Positions 56,131 through 64,000 of a stretch of DNA of 64,000 nt are shown here, one piece after another (positions within the stretch are counted from its first letter, which is position 1; each line of letters starts with the position of its first letter). Below the pieces are notes generated by a model. It had not been told where the DNA came from and searched no databases. It was given only the letters and a program-made list of their open reading frames with translations. The DNA comes from Holothuria scabra. Lineage: Eukaryota; Echinodermata; Holothuroidea; Aspidochirotida; Holothuriidae. A program made the position numbers and the translations under genes. The stretch is taken from contig CM074180.1 of assembly GCA_037179385.1 (NCBI GenBank), positions 28,501,455 through 28,565,454 on the forward strand, written 5' to 3'.

Positions 56131-58460
56131 GTAAGGTGATATTTTTGTCGATATAATTTCAATGTTTGTATTGACCTACAACAAACACTTGGGTCAGCCT
56201 AATCTACTGTTTTGGGGACAAAATAATTTCTTTCGAGAATTGGCGTGATAACAACTACAATGCGGTGCCGCAAAACAGTCGAGCCTTGATGACTTTGAAT
56301 AAAAAGAAAGACGACGGGGTAAAAGACTATTTCCTGCAGATGCGCAGATTGTCGTGCAGATGCTGGACTATTGTGAACTTTGTACTGTTTGTTCCAATCC
56401 CTGCACGCTATTCTTTGTGTTAAAGCAATCAGCTGGTCTGTACTTCTTCGCTGCTGGAAAAGTTACACAACTACACCTTTCGACTGTACCCAAACAGTAA
56501 GCCGTAGAATACGTTAAGTAAGATGGAACGAAGACGACCATACTACACATGTGCATCATAATTTACGGTTCGCTTTAGACTTGGAACTTGTTTGAAATAT
56601 CAGCACGTGCTTTGTCAAGTGTTCGCCGTCCAGTTATTCCAATAAATCTTGGTTACCAAGCACAACTGTAAGCAATTGGTAAAGTACAGTATCATCATAT
56701 TTTATAACATTATACTTCGAGACTTAGATCGTTGGTACAGGGTCTATGTTTACATATTTCTATGAGGTACCCTTTCGCGGTAAACTGTAATCAGTAATTA
56801 TCAAAAAATCCCGGTTGGTAAATATTTGTTTCCTTTATGCGACAAAGCTGCACAGTCGCGTTTTAGTTTCACTAGTTAATGTTAAGCAATCTATGAAATT
56901 AGCTAAGATCTCCCTCAAAAACCAACTTCACATACAGCGTATGTACGTATTTTGTACCAAGAGCTGTTCTCCATCTTCAAGTTGAATTTGATGTCAACTA
57001 AATAAGAGCAGTACCAATTGAGAATTAAGCTACCAGACTATCAAAACTGCAATTTAGATTGACGAACGTCTGCTTCAAGCTTATCTAAAAGCAACAGATC
57101 ACATTTCTTTCAAAGTATCTTCCATAATATTGTAAGACTTTAATAATGCATATTCAAGGTAACCACAGCAGTTACTCCTAGCATTTCACTATCATACTGA
57201 GGAGAAACAATGTTGTCACATGATTCTCAAGAGCCAATCATGAAACAGGACAGTCTACTATAATTCAAGTTGAGGGGCTACGTTAGCAAGCAGGTGTGAT
57301 GTAAAGGATTGGTCAATGTTTTGTTTTCCTTACTTTTCGTCGTAAAGTTTGACCTTGAATTGATTAGGGCTGCTATCTTGCACCTAAGGAATAAATATCA
57401 TTTCTCAGGATGCACCTATGGTATAAATATATCAGAATTTAGTTGTATAAAACTGGTGATAAATTATAAAGCATAACATTGGGCATCAATTTGAATCTAT
57501 TACATTACGCCTGCTTTCTTTGAAGTTAATTCCATTTAGAAAATTTGCCACGTTCAATTGTTTATATCTCGAGGACCGAAGGTGGGATTTGAATAAAAAG
57601 TTAACTTAGAGTACTTACAACTTAGAAGTTGCTTAGAATACATTCCCTCTTAACATAAAAAAAATAAATTTGACACTGGGTTATTCTTGAAATGGTGAAA
57701 ATGCTTTAAAGAGTTCAGTGAGATCGCCAAAACAGAGTTGTGTGATTGAACACATTTTAGCTGAAATGGTCTTTTGACCCAGCCTGCTATTACAAATGCT
57801 AAATTTTATCATCTTAAACTGTATCCCAATTAAGGGTGTAAATTGCTGTGGTTGTAAATTGAAAAAAAGGATGAATTCAACAAACTTTATAAGCTGACAA
57901 ACCAGGGAGCTGCAAAAAAACAAAAACAAAAAACAAACAAAAAAAAAAACAAAGCAAAACAAAACATAACCTATGCTATTTAAGGAGATCAAATAATGTT
58001 CTTTTGTGTTCTATTTCGTGAGTGTTTGTTGCAGTATAAATTTATACACATGTTGAAAGTTTTGATTTAGGTTGTGCAAACTTTCTCCGTTCCCTTTCTT
58101 CCATTAATAGCTTATAGTCTACTCATTGTTAGAAAATCATTGTTCAATCTTCTACTATACGTTCAACGGGCAAGAACAAAAAAATGTTAAAAATGAAATG
58201 GAAGTAAAATGAAGGATAATCGGATTTCAGAGAAATTAACATAATCGGTCTGGGGGTGTGGAACAATTTCTATTATAATGACGTAAAAGAAGAATCAAGT
58301 CATATGAAGATGTTGACGAAAGTTTACCTTCAATCAGTTTTGTTACAATCAGCATGTAACTTGTTACGCGACCTTTCAGGAATAACATGTGCACATTTCA
58401 GTCCGTCAGTGGCAATTTTCAAAAAGTTTATATACCAGAAGCGTAAGCTTCTGCGCGTAA
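56131..58460. other. Intergenic or SLCO intron, no gene seen
   Basis: AT-rich. A purine-rich A/C tract lies at about 57,914-57,965. No repeat ends or exon recognised. Confidence 0.4.
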
Positions 58461-58535
58461 CAGCTCCCTGGTGTAACTCATTGGAAATAGTGTTGGATAT
58501 TGAGTGGTACGGGATCGAGTTCCAGGCGGAAAAAA
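58461..58535 (+). ncRNA. tRNA-like sequence, probably SINE-derived
   Basis: A-box-like CTGGTGTAACTCATTGG and B-box-like GGGATCGAGTTCCAG about 45 bp apart. The ends do not form a clean acceptor stem, so this is more likely a tRNA-derived repeat than a tRNA gene. Confidence 0.3.
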
Positions 58536-58639
58536 GATAGGAGAGTTCAGTTGATTTTAAAATATTTATTTGATGATTTTAGTTCCACAAAAGATGATTA
58601 AGTTGAATTAATTATTCTGCCAGCCTAATACGATTCCTA

Positions 58640-58975
58640 AGATATGTGTATCCCTCTGCGTCTACGGCACGAGTGTCCAGCTCGCAGGCTCGGTCTTGTG
58701 AATCGTGCGAGCTCTGAACACATGCAGTCCCCTGATTGGTCAAAAGTTATGACGCACCCATATAAATAATTATTATGATATAAATGACCAATGAGGAGGC
58801 TACAAAGGGGGAAATTGGCCACACCTCGAAAATATGGGTTACAGCGTGCACGTGAAGCTACGGTAATGTGATATGTCACGTCCACTGGTAACACGTGACG
58901 GGAAACAGGAAGGGCCCTGGAAATCTAGAACAAAGGGAAGGGAGCGTTGCTCGTAAACAACAAGATGGCGTCTGG
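58640..58975 (+). promoter_or_regulatory. Candidate promoter and start codon
   Basis: A CpG-richer segment with CCAAT boxes in both orientations (GATTGG about 58,734, CCAAT about 58,789), TATAAATA near 58,761, two CACGTG E-boxes (58,849-58,854 and 58,892-58,897), an ETS-type ACAGGAAG (about 58,905) and a YY1-like CAAGATGGCG whose ATG is at 58,965. The ATG GCG TCT G is followed at once by GTAAAG, a possible donor. This donor is phase 1 and does not match the phase of the SLCO exon at 60,479, so it would serve as an untranslated leader exon or another gene. Confidence 0.35.
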
Positions 58976-59138
58976 TAAAGGTCATGGAGAGTGCACCATA
59001 CTACATGACAATAGAAACAAAAATTTTATAGTTTAAAAAAGAAATAGAAAAAAACGACTCACTCCATCCTACTAACACGCCTTTAAAAAGGTAAAACCCG
59101 ATTGTACATATAACCGTGCTTCCATTTGACATGTATTT

Positions 59139-59389
59139 TTAGACGAATCCGAACAGTTGGTGAAGTCGGTCATTAATGGGGTCCTTCAAACTCATATCGT
59201 TTTAATTTTTTTGTCTACATGCAATGCTAAACCCTCAAATTTAGTGAAATTAATGGAATCAAGAAGTATTTTAGTGTGCAATCATCCATGATACATTTAA
59301 GCAAAGATTTGGAAATATTAAAGCTGGCGGACCCCAGTTACGGCCTACATCATCAGACCATCGCTTGACTAATCGCATTCGTCCACAGA
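59139..59389 (+). mobile_element. TA-target MITE (AGACGAATCCG family)
   Basis: Starts AGACGAATCCGAACAGTTGG and ends CGCATTCGTCCACAG. Interior: CATTAATGGGGTCCTTCAAA, TTTGTCTACATG, CATCCATGATACATTTAAGC and GGACCCCAGTTACGGCC. Confidence 0.75.
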
Positions 59390-60478
59390 ATTGATGTAAC
59401 TTAGATATTTGGTTTTATAACTTTACATTACAAGTGATATTTACAGTTTATAGTTAAACAAATATGATATGACAGTCGAGAAGGTGGAGAAGTTTCAGAG
59501 CAGAAAGATTCTTTCTGGCTGGGCGACTCTCTGATAAAATATGAACAAAGGAACCACTATTGACACCTGTATGGTCCCAAAGGGGTAAGGGTTACGTCCC
59601 AGTCGAATTTTGAAAACATATTTCGCAATGGAACAAAGGCAAATCAAATTAAAATGATGCTGAATGTTTGAACCTAAATATACAAAAAATTCAAAGGCAA
59701 TGGGACTCTTAGACCTCCTCCCCCAGGCCGCAATTGGTCATCGCCACAACTCAACGTGCTGGCCACGCAAGCTGGAACCGTACAACGTAACTCCCATGAA
59801 TTTTATACTATACCAATATCAATGTCAAAGTCAAGGTTACCGTGCAACGGACGATGCAGGGTAATTAATACAAAGACCTTAATCTAAGCAGGGGAATCTG
59901 TTCCCTGATCTTTTCGTTCGTCGGGACTTTTTATGAGCAGTTTGTAGCTTGTTTTCAAACCGCAATTTCAACACGTTGCCCAATTTAATACATGTAGCAA
60001 TAAGAAAGGCCACAAAGGGGCATCACCGATGAGGAGATCTCGCCCTAAAGACCAAAAAGTAGTACTCATCTAAATCTCAGCAACTTGACCTTCAGAACTA
60101 ATTGGGTCAAATTCTAAATGATACACTATTTTGATGTAAGGTTGTTTGAAAAAAAAAACAGAAGCAAAATAAACCCATCCACCAGGCCGACGAAAATCCT
60201 TCATTGCCCCTCCCCCCCTTCCAAAAAAGAGAATGAATAATTTCGCTGCGGCCCCTGATCAGAAATGGTGGACAGAAAGGTTGGTTACTAACTGGTTAAT
60301 TCGGGTTTACCGGGTGTCACCTTAAAACAGAAATGCGCCCTCTCTAGAGTCCCCAAACTATGTCTCCCTACATATATTTGACTCAACATGAATTGGGACA
60401 ACTATGATCGAAGTGTCGCGTCAAATGCATTCAATGATTCATCATTTGAATATATATATCTCTTCTTTTATTCGTCAG
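59390..60478. other. 5' flank or intron of SLCO, nothing else seen
   Basis: No repeat ends or exon recognised. The last bases form a pyrimidine-rich acceptor (CTCTTCTTTTATTCGTCAG, ending 60,478). Confidence 0.4.
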
Positions 60479-60493
60479 TATCATCCGGACAAG

Positions 60494-61112
60494 ATGTCTA
60501 AATCAAATAATACCATTTACAAACCCGTTGGCTCACAGGAAGGTTATGAAGTCACAACATCCCCTCGCAAGGGCATTTTTCATAGCCCAGTATTCTTCGC
60601 AGCTATATCAATGGTCGAGGCAGCTCTCGGCGTGGCAGCAATGGCCTATTTTGGAGCATGCATAAGTACCATCGAAAAACGCTTTCAACTTAAAAGTTCT
60701 CAATCAGGGACTATTGTAGCCGTGAATGACGTCATCGGCCTTATTATCCTCTTATTTGTGACTCACTACGGTAAATCGAGACACAGACCGAGAATAATTG
60801 GCTTTCTCAATATTACCGTGGCTCTAGGTTCCCTTTGTCACATAATTCCTCATTTAGTATACAGTATACCGACCGCTCTCGGAAAAGATATCGAAAAATC
60901 GGAAGAGAACTACGTCCTAGGGTACTGCCAGTCTTCGAATGCAACAAAAGGATGCTCACAGAGCGAAGCAGAAGAATCTGGCTCATTGCTCAATCAAGCG
61001 GTTTGGTTATACATTGGACAAGCTCTCTCTAGTTGCTACAGCTGTATATATCCGCTGTTTCTTACTTACTTGGATGACGGAGTGAATAAGAAAACACTCG
61101 CTGTCTACATGG
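60494..61112 (+). CDS. SLCO/OATP transporter, N-terminal exon (TM1-TM4)
   Basis: Partial gene for an organic anion transporting polypeptide (SLCO, major facilitator fold), a plasma-membrane transporter of amphipathic organic anions. 206 codons plus one base. Approximate membrane segments: TM1 residues 31-55 (SPVFFAAISMVEAALGVAAM), TM2 70-91, TM3 99-125 and TM4 170-193. Family marks are STIEKRFQLKSSQSG after TM1, HYGKSRHRPRIIGF between TM2 and TM3, and TYLDDGV at the end of TM4. The TM3-TM4 loop has two Cys and an N-glycosylation site (NAT, residue 149). Start chosen at MSKSNN (60,494, A at -3); an in-frame ATG at 60,404 lies upstream of a good acceptor and is probably intronic. Donor ATGG|GTAAGT at 61,113, phase 1. 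OATPs are about 650-700 aa, so roughly 450 residues lie beyond the window. Subfamily not assigned. Confidence 0.95.
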
Positions 61113-61734
61113 GTAAGTAATATGATGTCATTCTGCTGAGATCATACGCAACCAGTACGTCAATTAGGCTAAGACATCTACAACCTGAATCAATTTGTAT
61201 CAAGTTTTGGCAACAAATAATTGTATCTTTTGAACAACGACTGTACAGAATGAGTGGCTGTTTTTTTCTTCTTCTTCTTCTTCTTCTTCTTCTTCTTCTT
61301 CTTCTTCTTCTTCTTTTTCTTTCATCATTTTTTTTTTCTTTTTTGATGACATCAACAATACGAAGAAAGTTTTACAACTACATAAAAAGTTTTAGACCAT
61401 CATGAATAGACGTCACTCTTAAAGTTAAAAACTGTTCTTTTTTAGAGGACGTGTTGCCCTGTTAGATTTTACAAAGTTTTATAGCCTAAGTGTGTTTCCT
61501 TTGAGCACCACTGAGCATTTCGATTTTTATGGAACTTTGACGTCAAATTCATTCGGCTCATTACGCAATAATAAATAAGTCACAAAACAGCAAATAAAAC
61601 AAAATCGACAAATAACGTAGCATACACTGGGGATTTCTTCTAATTTGGCAATTCTCAGAAGTACTGTTGCGTGAAAGAAGAAAACTTAAGTTTCCGTGAA
61701 AACTAACGGTAAGAAGATTCTACAGTTCTGCATG
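61113..61734 (+). other. SLCO intron with TTC microsatellite
   Basis: Intron sequence following the donor GTAAGT. A (TTC)n tract of about 15 repeats lies at 61,266-61,315. No exon recognised. Confidence 0.7.
61266..61315 (+). repeat. (TTC)n microsatellite
   Basis: About 15 perfect CTT/TTC triplets followed by a T-rich tract. Purine/pyrimidine asymmetric. Confidence 0.95.
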
Positions 61735-61895
61735 TATTTCAAGAAAACATACAACTCTCACCCGGGAGATTCAGGTTGGACCCCCCACATGAAGTCATAC
61801 CAAAGACTCAAAAATGGGAAATGGAACCTACTGCTGTTGTTAACGATGCTTCGCATTAGCAATGGTTGGTTAGGGTAGGTTGGATGCAGTTGAAC
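61735..61895 (+). mobile_element. tRNA-like SINE
   Basis: CAACTCTCACCCGGGAGATT, then a B-box-like CAGGTTGGACCCCC, AAGTCATACCAAAGACTCAA, GTTAACGATGCTTCGCATTA and a GGTTGGTTAGGGTAGG tail. Same CATACCAAAGAC core as at 42,655 and 52,200. Confidence 0.6.
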
Positions 61896-62857
61896 CGCCA
61901 AGTTTTCCAATTAGCAATAGAGTTCACAATCCAGAGCCTCATAAATGAGGGGAGAGATCTGAGAGTAAACCAGAATGTTTTAAGCCTGAGATATAAAACA
62001 ACAAAAATTCAACAAATCAAATAGAAAGACATTTGCAGAAGCTTTAATGTCATTTAGAGGTTAAACAACGATGGAATGTGTATTAGTGGAGGATGATGCA
62101 CGATCGGTGGGTCATTGAAAGTGATGCACGAACGAGGGCGCACTCCCAGTGCATCAAGCGATGCATAAACTCCTGATAGAGCAATCTTGTTCTAATGTAT
62201 ACGACCGTAATCGTTAAACCTTGTATACTCATACACAATAATATGTTGCTTTGAGACTGAGGGAATTCAATGACGTTTGTTAATAACCACATGAAAATAA
62301 TGCAACCCTGACTAGAATGGAACAGCCGAAGAGTGAGTTTATGCCGGGAAAATACTCTGTCACCTGACTTCTACTGCCCTATGGACCAAAAGAAATCGAG
62401 GATTATTACCACCTTACCCAATATGAATGAACATGTTTTCAATTAAACCTGAAGCGAGCAATAGAATTTGATGTCCCCGCTTTTCCTTTGTTTTATCACG
62501 TCACGTATATGCAATAACTTATGAACCTGACTTCATCTAAGGGGCCTGGATGGGATTCTAGACGATATCGCCGGTGTTCTCTCCCTTGGGAGGTTAGGTT
62601 TCGAGGTATACACTAAACTATGTTGATATTCGTAAAAATACTTTTTATCTTTGTATGAGGATAGGATGATGACAAACCTGTCACAATTGTGGGATCTTCC
62701 TTACACTTTATACACACTTCGCTCTCAAGCATTCCAATGATTTTATGTTGACTTAGGTTGTATATATACGTGGGGCAAAATGTCCGGGCCTCTAGGAACT
62801 AAATGCAAATTGTTAAAAAGTACATGCGCTTGTGTGAGGGACGCTTACGACTGTTAA
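61896..62857. other. SLCO intron, no feature recognised
   Basis: No exon matching the next OATP segment (TM5 onward) and no repeat ends that I can support. Confidence 0.4.
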
Positions 62858-63445
62858 CTCTCATCCCACACTACAAATTTTAATGGTCTACAGAAATTCT
62901 TAATCGGCACAGATCTTTGATTGATAGTAAATGAAAAGGTGGATAGTACTTAAAGGCAGTCATTCGTCACCCCAAACTACAGTTTCAGTATGCGTACATC
63001 AAAAGTCTCAATTGGTACAGCTCTTTGATTGGCATCAAATTCAAACAATGCATCATAGCTAAATTACACAGCATGGGCACTGAGCGTGTCTTGATTACAC
63101 ATTATGGACTTGTATGCCCACTGAGACAAGCCATGAATCAATAAACTAGGATTGTGTCTGGATAAAGATGAGTTTTAGATAAATGCGGGAGGGGCTAGAA
63201 GTAAGCTTAGGTTGGGAGAATTGGAACTGTTTGGGATGGTGAAAATATGCCTTTAAGCTCAAATAATACAACATGTGCTTTGCTGAGAGTGTTCTCATTT
63301 CACATTGGGTCTTGTATATATATTCCCTGAAGCGATGAACTGAGATTGTGTCTGGATGAGGATCATGAGTTTTACACAGTTGTGGGAGGGGCTTAAATAA
63401 GTAGAATTGGAACTGCCTCGGGTGAAAAGAAAAGCTTTCACCCAA
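62858..63445 (+). mobile_element. TTAA MITE (host), interrupted
   Basis: Left half 62,858-62,949 (TCATCCCACACTACAAATTTT, GAAATTCTTAATCGGCAC, ATCTTTGATTGATAG) after TTAA at 62,854-62,857; right half 63,257-63,445 (CTGAGAGTGTTCTCATT, GAGATTGTGTCTGGATGAGG, GTTGTGGGAGGGGCTTAAAT). A second member of the family is inserted between the halves. Confidence 0.8.
62954..63252 (+). mobile_element. TTAA MITE nested in its own family
   Basis: A complete 299-bp copy with TTAA at 62,950-62,953 and 63,253-63,256. It is very close to the copy at 15,069-15,364 along its whole length (shared CAGTCATTCGTCACCCC, GGTACAGCTCTTTGATTGGC, AACAATGCATCATAGCTAAA, GGGAGGGGCTAGAAGTAAG). Confidence 0.92.
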
Positions 63446-64000
63446 CTTTCAAGGACAAAAGCCTATTATTTGTTATGAAAATGTTCATACATTTTCCAGG
63501 GAATTTATTACTTTTTTATATTTCGGCAGAACCACAACGTATGACAACATGTAGCATTAAGTAATATCTATGCACCCTCAAAGGCTCAAAATATTTCCAA
63601 AGGTTTGGTTTGGTTTGTTGGATTTTTAATGCCTTAACTTCCCGATCTTTTGGTCCCAAGGCTTTTTCAGCCGTATGTCACTAAATAGTTTCCCTTCTCA
63701 TTTGTTTGAAAAGAGCTTCACACACAAGGGAAGGAGCTTCCATTTAAAGGAAGGGTTCAAGGTCAAATTAAGTTTTGATATGTTAGGAGGTACTTATTCT
63801 GAGCATTATGGTGATCTGGTGACTTTCAGTTAATTCCGATATCCCCACAGAGGGGTCTTTTGGACCTATCTCTATTAACTTCAAGGTCAACACAACAGAC
63901 TGGAAAAAGTGAACAACAAGCATTTCTTGTTAATGTGAGAAACTGATATAACTTCTGCAGCCCTCAAGTCCCTTTGAAACACAAATTTAAAGTTTCTAAA
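63446..64000. other. SLCO intron or flank, nothing seen
   Basis: AT-rich sequence to the window edge; no exon or repeat boundary recognised. Confidence 0.4.

Noticed and set aside
60404..60493. Upstream in-frame ATG extending the SLCO protein by 30 residues
   Set aside because: A pyrimidine-rich acceptor ends at 60,478 between this ATG and MSKSNN, so the extra residues are more likely intronic.

Overview
This window is eukaryotic. It has introns with GT..AG borders, a dense mix of MITEs, SINEs, a LINE and tandem repeats, and no operons. The two recognisable genes (MAX and an SLCO/OATP transporter) and the repeat style (short TTAA-, TA- and 8-bp-TSD MITEs, tRNA-derived SINEs, Helentron-like elements carrying tandem cores) suggest a marine invertebrate deuterostome. 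An echinoderm is my best guess; the species cannot be fixed from the sequence alone.

Layout. 1-8.2 kb is intergenic DNA packed with non-autonomous DNA transposons, several nested, ending in a GC-richer promoter-like segment. 8,182-40,520 is a complete MAX gene on the + strand: four coding exons (13 + 36 + 41 codons, then a split codon and 86 more; 177 aa predicted) and three introns of about 23.4, 2.3 and 6.1 kb. Exon phases join without a break and the product has the whole bHLH-leucine-zipper, the CK2-type acidic serine patch and a basic C-terminal cluster. 40.5-48 kb is probable 3' flank or 3'UTR with a few repeats. 48-56 kb is intergenic with SINEs and a palindromic low-complexity cluster. 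56-61.1 kb holds the start of an SLCO (organic anion transporting polypeptide) gene on the + strand, with one large certain exon (TM1-TM4) and one possible upstream exon; the rest of that gene lies to the right of the window. 61.1-64 kb is intron with a TTC microsatellite, a SINE and two nested TTAA MITEs.

The most interesting content is in the MAX introns. Five copies of a Helentron/HINE-like element, all in the sense orientation and all inside MAX introns, carry tandem arrays of about 146-bp units. Each consensus unit contains up to five direct nuclear-receptor half-sites (AGGTCA/GGGTCA) spaced 1, 4, 4 and 2 bases apart, that is overlapping DR1, DR4, DR4 and DR2 elements. Two subfamilies have unrelated terminal sequences but the same architecture (5' hairpin, 11-bp subterminal inverted repeats, 3' hairpin ending CTGG). 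Separately, the heptamer TACTGTA and its complement TACAGTA occur roughly once per 300 bp from just after MAX exon 1 to about 36.8 kb, and are nearly absent elsewhere in the window.

The MAX promoter-like region carries a CACGTG E-box, which is the DNA site of the MAX protein itself, so autoregulation is possible but unproven. No rRNA, true tRNA gene, CRISPR or viral gene was recognised.
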